From the NCBI GenBank assembly GCA_964017125.1, contig OZ024912.1, positions 84,218,976-84,282,975 of the forward strand: a stretch of 64,000 nt of DNA, in the 5' to 3' direction. The position numbers were made by a program, and so were the translations under genes. Below, piece by piece: positions 32,160 to 43,431 of this stretch. Under the pieces are notes generated by a model. That model worked only from the letters and a program-made list of their open reading frames with translations, did no database searches and was not told where the DNA came from. Position 1 is the stretch's first letter. Each line of letters opens with the position of its first letter. The DNA is from Flabesymbios commensalis. Lineage: Eukaryota > Annelida > Polychaeta > Terebellida > Flabelligeridae.

Positions 32160-32436
32160 GATAAGAGGTCAAACAAATGTTTTTTTTCTTGAACTCAACC
32201 AAGCTGCCTGGACAAGAAGAGTCTCCACTAGTTTTTACTTAGAACCTACATGTATAATTCTATATTGCTTTTACTGTTATTATTATACATATTCAATTAT
32301 TATTTTCTTTCTAAGGTGACCTTCACGATAGCGACCTACGGTTTTAGTGGAGGTCTCCTGATCATTGCTATAATATTAATCAAAATATGTAATTGTTATT
32401 CTTTGAGCAAATAAATGAATCTGAGTCTGAGTGAAT
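32160..32436 (+). mobile_element. Probable LINE 3' UTR
   Basis: Ends AAATAAATGAATCTGAGTCTGAGTG, a poly-A signal followed by a short GAATCT-type tail as in some CR1/RTE-like LINEs. No coding part attached. Inference from the tail only. Confidence 0.45.
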
Positions 32437-32444
32437 ACATGTAT

Positions 32445-32704
32445 TATTTTACGTCACCTATTGCAAAATCATGGCACTATCGCAACAGGAGGAAGCCCGA
32501 AGTCAGGAATATGCCCTACTCTTATCGAAAGACTTCAAAGGTTCTTTATAGTGCATAGTGCATAAACAATACTGCGCACTTCAGGTCTTCGAACAGTTTG
32601 AAACACTGTATATGCACAACCCCAATGACAAACTTCTGACTCGCCCGTTATGCGAACCCAGTACCTCTGAGTTTCGAGCCACAACCGGATCGAATGAGAC
32701 ATCG
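32445..32704 (-). mobile_element. SINE-B, complete
   Basis: Tail TTTTACGTCACCTATTGC at left; B-box region GCGAACCCAGTACC and head TCGAATGAGACATCGGGCCC at right. The head runs without a break into the 26-bp satellite. Confidence 0.85.
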
Positions 32705-33980
32705 GGCCCCGATGATCGGGCTGAATATCTGGCCCCGATGATCAGGCTGGATATCAGGCCCCGATGATCGGGCTGGATATCGGGCCCCGATGATAGGACT
32801 GGATATCTGGCCCCGATGATAGGACTGGATATCTGGCCCCGATGATTGGGCTAGATATCTGGCCCCGATGATTGGGCTGGATATCAGGCCCCGATGATCG
32901 GGCTGGATATCAGGCCCCGATGATCAGGCTGGATATCTGGCCCCGATGATCAGGCTGGATATCAGGCCCCGATGATCGGGCTGGATATCGGGCCCCGATG
33001 ATAGGACTGGATATCTGGCCCCGATGATAGGACTGGATATCTGGCCCCGATGATTGGGCTGGATATCAGGCCCCGATGATCGGGCTGGATATCAGGCCCG
33101 ATGATCAGGCTGGATAGCAGGCCCCGATGATCGGGCTGAATATCTGGTCCCGATGATCAGGCTGGATATCAGGCCCCGATGATCAGGCTGGATATCAGGC
33201 CCCAATGATCGGGCTGGATATCAGGCCCCGATGATCAGGCTGGATATTAGGCCCTAATGATCGGGCTGGATATCTGGCCCCGATGATCAGGCTGGATATC
33301 AGGCCCCGATGATCAGGCTGGATATCTGACCCCGATGATCAGGCTGGATAGCAGGCCCCGATGATCGGGCTGAATATCTGGTCCCGATGATCAGGCTGGA
33401 TATCAGGCCCCGATGATCAGGCTGGATATCAGGCCCCGATGATCGGGCTGTATATCTGGCCCCGATGATCAGGCTGGATATCAGGCCCCGATGATCGGGC
33501 TGGATATCAGGCCCCGATGATCGGGCTGGATAGCAGGCCCTGATGATCGGGCTGAATATCTGGCCCCGATGATCGGGCTGTATATCTGGCCCCGATGATC
33601 AGGCTGGATATCAGGCCCCGATGACCAGGCTGGATATCTGACCCCGATGATCAGGCTGGATAGCAGGCCCCGATGATCGGGCTGAATATCTGGTCCCGAT
33701 GATCAGGCTGGATATCAGGCCCCGATGAGCAGGCTGGATATCAGGCCCCGATGATCGGGCTGTATATCTGGCCCCGATGATCAGGCTGGATATCAGGCCC
33801 CGATGATCGGGCTGGATATCAGGCCCCGATGATCGGGCTGGATATCTGGCCCCGATGATCGGGCTGGATATCAGGCCCCGATGATCGGGCTGGATATCAG
33901 GCCCCGATGATCGGGCTGGATATCAGGCCCCGATGATCGGGCTGGATATCAGGCCCCGATGATCGGGCTGAATATCAGGC
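32705..33980 (+). repeat. 26-bp satellite B, about 49 units
   Basis: Unit GGCCCCGATGATCGGGCTGG + ATATCA, containing the 13-bp dyad CCCGATGATCGGG and the palindrome GATATC. Variants ATCAGG, ATTGGG and ATAGGA recur in blocks, pointing to unequal exchange. Not related in sequence to satellite A. Confidence 0.96.
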
Positions 33981-33994
33981 TGTTGTAGTTGACC

Positions 33995-34100
33995 TGCGCA
34001 CATACAGCTATTCGATGGTACTGTGCACTAAGAGTAGGGCATACTAGTAGTCCCAACCTCGGGCTTATATTTTGCGCGATCATGCAAAAGAAAGTGCAAA
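33995..34100 (+). mobile_element. SINE-B body fragment
   Basis: TACTGTGCACTAAGAGTAGG and CCTCGGGCTTATATTTTGCG. Opposite orientation to the SINE-B on the other side of the satellite. Confidence 0.65.
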
Positions 34101-34136
34101 ACCTCGACCAAGCTAACACCATATAGGTACCGTTCC

Positions 34137-34200
34137 CTTGGATATGAAAGGGTGTATCTGCCACTTTGTAAAGTGGCAGATACACCCTTTCATACCCAAG
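34137..34200. repeat. Near-perfect 30-bp-arm hairpin
   Basis: AAGGGTGTATCTGCCACTT and AAGTGGCAGATACACCCTT around a 4-base loop TGTA. Confidence 0.9.
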
Positions 34201-34349
34201 ATGAATCACGTTGGCCATTTGTTAAATAAACCCTTTAGGCGCTGAGCACAACCATAATCATCTTTAACTTTTTTGTTTTAACCTTAAAAAACATTTTTTT
34301 TCGGTTTCGGGACACCTTATTCATTTAACATGTACTGTATTCACAATAC

Positions 34350-34441
34350 CATGATTCAATGGTGTTTTGATGTTGGGTCAGCGTTGTTGATGGTGGGCCG
34401 ACATTAAAACAACATTGTTCAACTCGTTATGTTTGTTGGCT
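34350..34441. mobile_element. P1 palindrome
   Basis: AGCGTTGTTGATGGTGGGCC core; right end TCGTTATGTTTGTTGG. Confidence 0.75.
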
Positions 34442-34452
34442 TGGCCTCCAAT

Positions 34453-34698
34453 AACCCTTGAACTGCTGAAATATTTTTATATAAACCATGGGAAGCAAAG
34501 GGTTTTTTCAATTTAAAATCATCATAAATGTGTCATTAAGCTCTTACCGTTTCATTTGAATACCTATGTTATGCGTCTACGACCATTATGAATATTATAA
34601 TTTCTTTCAGTGTGGGGACCGTCTTTATACGTCAGAATCTGACTTCTTCAGAAGTCAGATTCTGACGTATAGAGACGGTCCCCACACTGAAAGGGTTA
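34453..34698 (+). mobile_element. H3 element with alternative stem
   Basis: Stem GGGGACCGTCTTTATACGTC and its complement. Three substitutions relative to the common stem are present in both arms. Loop CTTCTTCAGAAG. Confidence 0.85.
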
Positions 34699-34856
34699 CA
34701 CCAGGGGATGCTCGTGTTTGGTCGTACTGCAACATCACCTGTCTGGCCTATACCAAATCAGTGCCATATTCCTAATTAACTCTTCCCCTTCCAGATTTAT
34801 CCGACGGAAAGCTGGAAGTTTAGTCATATCTGTATGCTTGAACTTAACAGACTATA

Positions 34857-35045
34857 CATGCCCAGGTCTAAAATCATCAAAAAATCGTTGATTTTATTTT
34901 AGTTTAATAATATGACCATATGATGTAAACATGTCCATAGACTAGAACTGCAAAAGTTTTAAAAGTTTTGTGCTGCGCATTCACCAGATAGGCTAGATAT
35001 AGAGACGAAATTTTCGTATTTCTTATTTTTGACATGGTTGTCAAT
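34857..35045 (+). mobile_element. P2, left half and centre
   Basis: CATGCCCAGGTCTAAAATCA to ACTAGAACTGCAAAAG, then GTGCTGCGCATTCACC. Confidence 0.75.
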
Positions 35046-35194
35046 AATTAGAAATCCTTTGTTAATGTTTGAGATTACCTTAGACTTATTAAAACCTCTC
35101 GAGATAATATATCACAAGGGCCTATTATATTGGTGATAATGATAAGTTGGAGTTTAGTTTTGAAATATGATCGTTTAACTCTACGTCAGCACGA

Positions 35195-35520
35195 CGCTAT
35201 TAAGCTCATCATTTTTTTACAGCTAGGCCCTATAGTATGATAAAACCAGTAGAGACAGAGAGTGGTTGTCGCTTGACATTGGAAATAGCGATTTAGACGC
35301 TATTATTAAATTCATTTTTTTTTTATGCTAGGCCCTGTAGTATGATAAAACCAGTATCTTTTGAGAGTGATTGATGCTTGCCATTGGAAATAGAGATTTA
35401 GACGCTATTAAATTCAAAATTTTTTTACAGCTAGGCCTTATAGTATGATAAAACCAGTAATTATTAAGAGTGATAGTCGCTTGACATTGTAAATAGAGAT
35501 TTAGACGCTATTAAGCTCAT
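35195..35520 (+). repeat. About 105-bp tandem, 3 units
   Basis: TAGTATGATAAAACCAGTA and GAAATAGCGATTTAGACGCT recur at about 35,235, 35,340 and 35,448. Confidence 0.9.
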
Positions 35521-35569
35521 AATTTGTTTAGAGATATAACGTTAAAGTAAAAGTCACTTTAAATTTGTC

Positions 35570-35945
35570 ACTTTTGCGTTGCATGCTTTTCGCTAATTAC
35601 TCACGCAATTTTCAACCGATTGTCATGAAATTCAGCAAGCATTATTTTCTAGTCTCACGGCAACTTCCCTGAAAATTTCAAGGGGAAATATTATGTAGTT
35701 TAAAAGTTAGACCATTTGACATGTAGTAGTTTTGAATTATGACGCTCCTCTATAACCCATTAATTTCATTCAGCTTTAATCTCGAAATTCTACTACATGT
35801 CAAATGGTCTAACTTTTAAAATACTGAGTCGAAATTTTCTGGGTAGGCGCCGGATTACTTGCAAAGAGTACTTGCAAAATTTCATGTAAATTGATCAAGA
35901 ATTGAGTGAGAAATCGACGAAAAACACCCAACGCTGGTGCTGGTG
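35570..35945. mobile_element. F9 foldback element
   Basis: Outer arms GCTTTTCGCTAATTACTCAC and a diverged partner ending TCGACGAAAAACACCC; inner arms TTAGACCATTTGACATGTAG and complement are near-perfect. Confidence 0.8.
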
Positions 35946-36007
35946 GACTGCGACTATAGTATGATAGCAGTATAATTATCGAGAACGACTGGCAGCGATT
36001 GTCACTT

Positions 36008-36115
36008 CCCAGCAACACGATATATTCACCCAACGTTGGTTCAATGTTGGCCCACCGTCTGCGACGCTGGCCCAACATTGAGCCAACATTGTGTGAATGT
36101 CACGTGTTTCCAGGG
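36008..36115. mobile_element. P1 palindrome, full length
   Basis: Outer arms TATTCACCCAACGTTGG and ACATTGTGTGAAT; inner arms carry TTCAATG / CATTGAG. Core CCACCGTCTGCGACGCTGG. Confidence 0.88.
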
Positions 36116-36379
36116 TACACATTGTTGTAATCGACACGATCCACATTCAGCAAACACTGAAAATCACGTGTAATGTCACATGATTTACGTTACATAAAAA
36201 TAAAACTTACATGGTCACTCCGGACTCGTAAAGCGACTAACGTAATCAACCTTTTACAAGTTCTATGGAATTACTTGTATGCGCCACAGGGAATATTTCA
36301 AAGGGTCATTTCATAGCAATGATAAAAGCCATCGAAATGAGAGAGTAAGACATAGACCTTTGCTTGATATATAATACTG
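36116..36379. other. No gene seen
   Basis: Unique-looking sequence; nothing recognised. Confidence 0.4.
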
Positions 36380-36650
36380 AAAGCGACACAATCAGGCTAA
36401 ATCGGTGATTTTATTTTGGCTTCTTAAGATGACCATGATGATGTAAACATGTCCATAGACTATAACTTCGAAATAAGAAATCGGAAATTTCGTCTCTATA
36501 TCTCACTTAACATGTAAATGCGCAGCACAAGAATTGAAAAACTTTTGCAGTTCTAGTCTATGGACATGATTATTTACATCATATGGTCATATTAAGAAGC
36601 CAAAATAAAATCACGTTTTTTTTGCCCATTTTAGCCTGATTGAGTCCCTT
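36380..36650. mobile_element. P2 palindrome, full length
   Basis: AAGCGACACAATCAGGC left end and GCCTGATTGAGTCCCTT right end, so the two ends belong to the two TIR variants of the family. Confidence 0.85.
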
Positions 36651-36759
36651 GAACTATTTTATCTAACTGTTTATTTGTTTACACTGTTATAAAGTTACAG
36701 AAGGTGAAAATTCTCAATGTGAATTCAATTATGACAGTAATACATGCCTATCAGAGGGG

Positions 36760-37012
36760 TGAACGTTCATAGCAGCAATAGGTAGGAATTGTTACCTTAA
36801 CAACTACCTAGTGATAAATCAAAATCATTTAAAAAAAATTGGATGATTCGCTTAAATTAATCATTATAATTAAGAGTTGTGGGTATAATCGCAATTTACC
36901 CATGGGTAAACATTCAACAGTTATGTAACTAAACACTGTTGTTTTTTATGAAAATAAACAAATATTCTATTCTATTCTATTCTATTCTATTCTATTCTAT
37001 TCTATTTTATCA
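36760..37012 (+). mobile_element. Possible LINE 3' tail with (ATTCT)n
   Basis: GAAAATAAACAAATATTCT leads into about nine ATTCT pentamers (36,963-37,010). No coding part seen. Confidence 0.4.
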
Positions 37013-37017
37013 TCTGA

Positions 37018-37085
37018 CAATCCTCAGGAGGTTCTATTGGCCCAGTTTAGCCTATATGTGTACAAAGATGGGCTAAGAACCCATC
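37018..37085 (+). mobile_element. SINE-A tail fragment
   Basis: CAATCCTCAGGAGGTTCTAT and CCCAGTTTAGCCTATATGTG, then (ATTC)n. Confidence 0.8.
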
Positions 37086-37445
37086 CATTCATTCATTTAT
37101 TCATTCATTGCGCAGCACACAAATTCTATATTTACCTGTTTTATTTCATGTGGCTTGATAGGAGTTTTTCATAATACGTACCAGTTTCATAATACACGTT
37201 GTTACTTATTCATATCGTCACCTTAGCATTTCACCTCTTCCAGTATTCAAGAAGAGCAATAAATTATGCAGGTGTAATATTAAATGAAATAAAATCTAAG
37301 ACGTCCCTATTTTGACGAATTCTACTGTTTTCTTAATTTATTTCAAATGTGGCATTTTGCAAGTAAAACGCCATGAGTGCAGTATTAGGAAATCTGTGGT
37401 TGCCTTACATAGGTGCAATGCATCTTATACCATGGGCCACATTCA

Positions 37446-37716
37446 TTTTGGTAATTCTGTTTCGATTTCTCCGTCAATTATGAACCAATTTCCTTGAAAT
37501 TTAGCACAGGCGATGTTCAAGTCATATCCTAGCGTGGGTTTAAAGAGGGACGTCATAATTTTAATTTACTAGATGTCAAATGGTCTAACTTTTGAAATAC
37601 TGAACATAATTTTACGAGATATCCAGGGATATTAGGATTCTGTTGAAAATTGATTTTTACGAAATTTCATGAAAATCGGTTGATAATTTACGGAGAAATC
37701 AACGAAAAACATGCGC
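37446..37716. mobile_element. F9 foldback element
   Basis: CGATTTCTCCGTCAATTATG left and AATTTACGGAGAAATCAACG right; the central GATGTCAAATGGTCTAACTT is shared with the 35.6-kb copy. Confidence 0.75.
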
Positions 37717-37926
37717 TACTGGTTAGTTGTGGCCTAAGGTATACTTATATCATCCCGTACGCATCTATTTATAATTAATATTTCTTGTTTGTTATCCATT
37801 TCAAGGACACTAGACAAATAATCCATTCTACAATAATATGTCACAGTATCTAATATGATCTTTATAAATATCAAACTTATTTATATCTTAATTTGATTCT
37901 GAATCCTACACTCCAGTCTTTATAGA

Positions 37927-37987
37927 CGTTGGCACGATGTTGGTTCAATGTTGGGCCACCGTCTGCGACGATGGTCCAACATCGGGA
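37927..37987. mobile_element. P1 core copy
   Basis: GATGTTGGTTCAATGTTGGG, core CCACCGTCTGCGACGATGG. Confidence 0.75.
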
Positions 37988-38127
37988 CATATGACATGAT
38001 TTATTTAATGTTTGTTGTTTGTCTACCTTCATATTACTTTACGTTATTAAATAGTGTGGCAGTTTTGTGACCGAGAGTTTCGAATCAGCTAATTGTGCGA
38101 ACCATGAAATGTGAGAATCAGGCATAT

Positions 38128-38560
38128 GTGACGTGCCATATCAAAACCGGACCTATGTCGCAAGATATAGAAAATGAGTTTGCAAGTGGCGTTTGAAAAG
38201 CCAGCGCTCAGGTGTCAAATGCATCAAAAATTATAAAGATATCTCAATAATGTAGGAAGTTATCGATAAAACAAACTTGAAAAACTTAAGCCCTGAGTAT
38301 TGCAAAATTTAAAGAAAATGACATACAAAGTTAACATTTAATTGACTAATAGCTTGAATAATTCAAATTAAATCGTTTTTTTTGCATAAGAAATAAAACT
38401 CAGAGATCTTCAATATTTTGTACTTATATTGCTTTGAAGGTGTATTTCCAATCAGCGTTAGAAAAAGAAATTAGCAACAAATATATTATTTTGACAGAAT
38501 ATGGCCATAACTCAAAATCTAAAGCTCCGACATAGGTCGGATGCCAATGTGTCACGTCAC
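38128..38560. mobile_element. 433-bp TIR element with filled and empty sites
   Basis: Ends GTGACGTGCCATATC and a right end CACGTCAC; inner arm CGGACCTATGTCG pairs with CGACATAGGTCGG. ATAT flanks both sides. A tandem paralogue of the flanks at 38,608-38,645 (GAATCAGGCATATAATAATA) reads straight through the site with a single ATAT, as an unoccupied target would. Non-coding. Confidence 0.85.
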
Positions 38561-38697
38561 ATATAATAATACGTGGTATTTATTTATATAATTTACCCTG
38601 AGAACCCTGAAATGTGAGAATCAGGCATATAATAATACGTGGTATATATGGATAACACTGCTTGGTCATGCTATGGTCGCCCTCTCTCAAATATAAT

Positions 38698-38771
38698 AAA
38701 CCCTGAGAACCCTGAAATGTATTTGCATGATCCATGGAGATCAAAGGGTTTTTTCAATTTGATTTCATCAT
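38698..38771 (+). mobile_element. H3 element, cut by the assembly gap
   Basis: AACCCTGAGAACCCTGAAAT to GTTTTTTCAATTTGATTTCA; the remainder is lost in the gap. Confidence 0.75.
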
Positions 38772-38971
38772 NNNNNNNNNNNNNNNNNNNNNNNNNNNNN
38801 NNNNNNNNNNNNNNNNNNNNNNNNNNNNNNNNNNNNNNNNNNNNNNNNNNNNNNNNNNNNNNNNNNNNNNNNNNNNNNNNNNNNNNNNNNNNNNNNNNNN
38901 NNNNNNNNNNNNNNNNNNNNNNNNNNNNNNNNNNNNNNNNNNNNNNNNNNNNNNNNNNNNNNNNNNNNNNN
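38772..38971. other. Assembly gap, 200 N
   Basis: Run of unknown bases. The exact round length suggests a placeholder and not a measured distance. Reading frames spanning it are meaningless. Confidence 1.
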
Positions 38972-39012
38972 GGGCTTTAAACCCCCCAAACCACCCTCTT
39001 GGATCCGCCCGT
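38972..39012. mobile_element. F7-like right end after the gap
   Basis: ACCACCCTCTTGGATCCGCC followed by CGTG instead of ACT; terminal base differences leave this tentative. Confidence 0.5.
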
Positions 39013-39132
39013 GCGATATTGTCAGAAAGTGCAAAAAACGAGATGGACTTCCACCGAACTAATACTATCTATATGTACGTTCACATTATGTCGGTGATTA
39101 GTTTAAGATTGGGTCAACGTATACATACGATT

Positions 39133-39240
39133 TCCAGCAAAAGCAAGACGCTGATTCAACATTGCTTTAATGTTGGTCCAGCGTCGTAGACGGTGGACCA
39201 ACATTAAAACAACATTGTTTACCTTGTTGTGCTTGTTGGT
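39133..39240. mobile_element. P1 palindrome, full length
   Basis: CCAGCAAAAGCAAGACGCTG left; core CCAGCGTCGTAGACGGTGG; right end TTGTGCTTGTTGG. Confidence 0.85.
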
Positions 39241-39252
39241 TTGTCTATCATT

Positions 39253-39450
39253 AACCCTTGAAGCGCTGAATTAATTTGTAAAAAAAACCCATCGCAACCA
39301 AAGGTTTTTAATTTGAAATCGTCATAAAAGTCTTAGTTAGCTTTTCCCGATTCATTTGAATACGTATGTTATGGGTCTACAGCCATTAGAAATAGTTTTA
39401 TTCTTACAGTGCGGGGATCGACTTTAGTCGTCAGAATGTGACGTGTGTGA
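39253..39450 (+). mobile_element. H3 element, right hairpin arm lost
   Basis: AACCCTTGAAGCGCTGAATT to GGGGATCGACTTTAGTCGTC; ends at ATGTGACGTG. Confidence 0.8.
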
Positions 39451-39899
39451 TGAAAAGCTAGACGCCTAGTTATGTTTGCATGTTTCAACTTTGTTGTCTT
39501 CAGACTTATCCCGGAATAAAATAGCTTTTTGATCTACATGTACATTTTAATGATATTTGAGATTAGACCGCTGGAGCTAATACCTCCCCCCTTCTGACCC
39601 CTTGTGTATGACCTGGTCCTATTATATGCACGATAATGAAATGTTTGTTTAGTTTTGTTTTGAAATGTAACCGTTTAATTTGGTGTATGGGCTGCGCTAT
39701 ACGGTGTATTAGAATTTTTGCAACAAAAATAATAGCTGACATTTTGAAAATTAACAGTATGAGATACCAAGCACTGTGAAATAAATAAAACGTTTTTTTT
39801 ATCGTAAGTGTAATTTTCATAGCATCAGCAACGACAGCTATAAATGACTGGCTAGATTCACAGGGACACACAAGAGTTAAAGAATTAATATTTATAATT
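39451..39899. other. No gene seen
   Basis: AT-rich; a 102-residue minus frame shows no motif. Confidence 0.45.
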
Positions 39900-40335
39900 A
39901 AACTTTCACAGCGCGGGAATCAACTTTAGACATCAGAATCTGATGTTTTAAGCTGATTCCCGAGCTGTGAGAGTAGAAATAATACTATAATGGTGAGCTG
40001 GTAAAATGTAAAGTCGGATGATAGGTCTTCAGACTTGACATCAGACTATAAACCTGCACCTTTACCTTACGATCAAGATTTGTTTGGTCTCAAATTGAAC
40101 AAATCTGAGTGATTTTCAACCACTTGAAGTTGTAGGTCGTGGTAGTAAAACACGTCTTGATGTGTGTATAACTTTATAGATATTTAAGCCACCTCATTGT
40201 ATGAATCTGACGTCGGACGTCAGATTCTAACGTCTTAGTCGATCACCGCACTGATCAAAAAGTAAAATATTACTAATCGCCATCGACCCATAACATGGGC
40301 ATTCAAATGAAGAGGAAAGAGCTAACTAAGAAAAC
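39900..40335. mobile_element. H3 hairpin, H4 hairpin and reverse H3 relic
   Basis: 39,900-39,978: H3-type stem with mirrored change (GGGAATCAACTT and AGCTGATTCCC). 40,078-40,175: H4 with AACCACTTGAAGTTGTAGG. 40,196-40,335: reverse H3 ending AAGAGCTAACTAAG. Confidence 0.65.
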
Positions 40336-40660
40336 TGTAATAGTGTAGTTTTTTGTAATAAAAAAACTGGAGATGTCTCCCCTCCAGCAGCATAACCATA
40401 AAGGTTGATAGCTAATAGCTGTAGTGTCAATGGCTTTTGTAATTAATGCTGTTAAATGGCTCCTGTGGACAGTTCTGATGTGGTAGGCCCTAGAACCTGT
40501 TTTTTTATATCTACAGTAAAAAATCGTCTTTATGCTCAATCAGTTGGGCAACAGTTTTCTTATCTTCACACCCGGTGATGTGCGAAACAGAATGTGTCAT
40601 GTCAACAGCTGCGGGTCTGGCAGTGCATAGGCCTACTGCTGGCAGCGAGTACTAGCCGAC

Positions 40661-40925
40661 ACCAACCCAATGTCTGTTAAATGTTGGGCAAGCGTCGCCG
40701 GTGCTGGCATATCCATTCAGCCTTAGTCAGTACTTCATGCTGGCGGCACAATGCCTTGAACCAAAGCTGGGTTAATGTTGGCCCGCCGTCTGTGACTCTG
40801 GCCCACATTCAGCGTGGCGCCAAACACAACACGGTAGCCCAAATGCTGGGCTAATGTTAGCTCCGCGTCGTAGACTGGGGACCAACATTAGCCCAGAATT
40901 GGGTCAACATCTTGTGTTTGACTGC
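40661..40925. mobile_element. Cluster of three P1 copies
   Basis: 40,661-40,708 and 40,751-40,812 are partial. 40,818-40,925 is near complete, with inner arms GGGCTAATGTTAG and CCAACATTAGCCC carrying a mirrored private variant. Confidence 0.75.
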
Positions 40926-41211
40926 TTGCAAGATAAAAGCGCTGAACATAAATGAATGGAAACACAGACACACAGACTGAGACAGACTGAGCGGACAAGG
41001 GTAAACCAACATGTCCCCACCTCTCTGTGAGAGAGGAGACATAATTATGATGACTTTAAAACCCTCTCGATGGTTTATATGATAACATTTCAGCGGTTTA
41101 CGGGTGAAGCACCACATAGCATTACACTGGTGTAATCAACCATACATATATATCGAATTCAATCACACTAACAGCTGGATAAAACTGAACAACTATACAC
41201 AGCTCTTACAT

Positions 41212-41547
<336 letters not shown>

Positions 41548-42445
41548 GTGGTTAATTAATTTTGTGCTTTTTTTTTATCATAATGATAAATTATGTACTT
41601 TTGCCTACATATAACTACTTAGCGATGAAAATATCCAGTATTCAGATATTCCAAGACGCTTTTGTGGTAGGCCTATATTATATTCATGCTATTACGTATG
41701 TTCAATTTACGCTCATTGATATAAATACAAGAGCAATTACGCTAATATAATGAGCTGCTTTTACATCGAGGTTATTTAGAGTGATATAATTGACCCACTA
41801 AAAAATCTTGACCTGTGAAACTGGTAAAGCGCACCCCCCCCCCCCCCCCCAAGTGCGATTTCGTGCAAATTTTTTTTCATGACTTGGCACATTCACCTTC
41901 ACCATTTAACACCGATAATGGTCTGTTATGTACAATTTCCGATTTTTATTTTCTGTTTCGATTTCGAAGCCCAGCTTTGCCACCACGTAGAGCCACCTGG
42001 TGAATGAAATAAGAGCTGTGACGAGACACCTGGTGAATGACTCGAAGTAGGGGACATGCGGGCATAACGACCTCACGGGCATGACGGCCCAGTGACGTCA
42101 CAGCTGCTAGTAAATCACATGACCTAACTTGTGACGTTGGTCCGGTTAGCTAAAGACGCGCCTTTTCCAAAACCAGAAAATCAAGCTTTACACTGTCTAC
42201 ACATGCTCCACAGAAGCAAATGTAAGTTTTTTACCCTTTATTTACGCAATTTCCTTCAAATATATTAGGAAACGCAACTATGAATGTACATACATCGCCA
42301 ATATTTCACATGTTTCATTCAAAATATGTACGCCTGTCTTTCATTTGACTTGTAGAATATGCCCTTATCACTGTTGATGTTTGACATTGAGTGTCTTAAA
42401 ATTAGGTCACCCCTACCGGGCATTATGACCCAGGGCATGACGGCC
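41548..42445. other. No gene seen; C-run
   Basis: A run of about 18 C near 41,832. GGGCATAACGACCTCACGGG and GGGCATGACGGCCC recur around 42,060-42,090 and 42,415-42,445, hinting at an unrecognised repeat. Confidence 0.45.
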
Positions 42446-42446
42446 C

Positions 42447-42515
<69 letters not shown>
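42446..42515 (+). repeat. (TA)n microsatellite
   Basis: About 70 bp. Flanked by inverted GGGCATGACGGCCCATA and AATGCCCGTCATGGTGGG (42,565), so it may mark the loop of a larger inverted repeat. Confidence 0.9.
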
Positions 42516-43142
42516 CATAGGGACATACCCACATCAAAGGGCTTTATGGCCCACCCTGGCCATAATGCCCGTCATGGTGGGCCATTTTAGAATTAGGGTA
42601 GGGCATTTTGGTCCTTTTGGCACATTTTTTAATGTTCCAATATTTTCGAGGCATGTCGATATTTAGAATTTCTATTTTTTAAGAAAAAAGTTGGACATGT
42701 ACCTTAATCATTGGCAGAATGTAGTGGTATTCTATAAAACTATGTGACCTAAATATAAGATAAAGCTTACTAGGGCCGTTATGCTATGTGTGCGTAGCAC
42801 CAATGATTGAAACTGAAGTTTGTAGCCACTGATTGCGCCCGCTCATAAACTTCATATGGACGCTCATACTGCGAATAATCAGGTTGATACTAGGCTTGTT
42901 AGAATCGGCAAAACTTTCCCTACATTTAAAAAAGCTCAATTTGTTTTCAGTGGCGCCTTAAAAATGTTGTGCCTATTTTCAGACCTTGAAGTGGAAATCG
43001 CTCTTAGTCAGACAACGTCATTGGAAACGGTGATTTCGCCGATAAAACGAACATAGTAACCCACGATCCACAGCTTCTTATCTGTGGCGCTGTCCACGGC
43101 AGAGTGTGCATGTGGGCGCTGTGGCCAATATAAATGTAGCCT
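42516..43142. other. No gene seen
   Basis: CCACCCTGGCCATAATGCCC follows the TA run; the rest is unique-looking. Confidence 0.45.
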
Positions 43143-43366
43143 AAGGGGGCCACCATTTGATATCCAGGGGGGGGGGCTGGAGTTTTTTGTCGCGGGCAAA
43201 TTATTTATTTAAACCGTGCTCGGTGGCGCGCTGAAAATTTCACATTTTATTACATGTTTATATAGAACAGTTATTGGTGTAAATTATTTATTTCACGCAG
43301 AGTCCGCCCGAAATTAAACTCCAGCCCCCACCCCCTCCCCCCCTGGAAATCGAATGGTGGCCCCCT
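43143..43366. mobile_element. F8 element, complete
   Basis: AGGGGGCCACCATTTGATAT and ATCGAATGGTGGCCCCCT inverted ends; poly-G/poly-C tracts inside both; interior TTATTTCACGCAGAGTCCGC. Confidence 0.85.
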
Positions 43367-43431
43367 AACATATAATAGCATTGTGCACGACACTGGGGAA
43401 TGCTATATGCTCCTTGGTATGGTGATATGTA

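Noticed and set aside
38639-39189. Open frames across the N run
   Set aside because: They exist only because unknown bases contain no stops.
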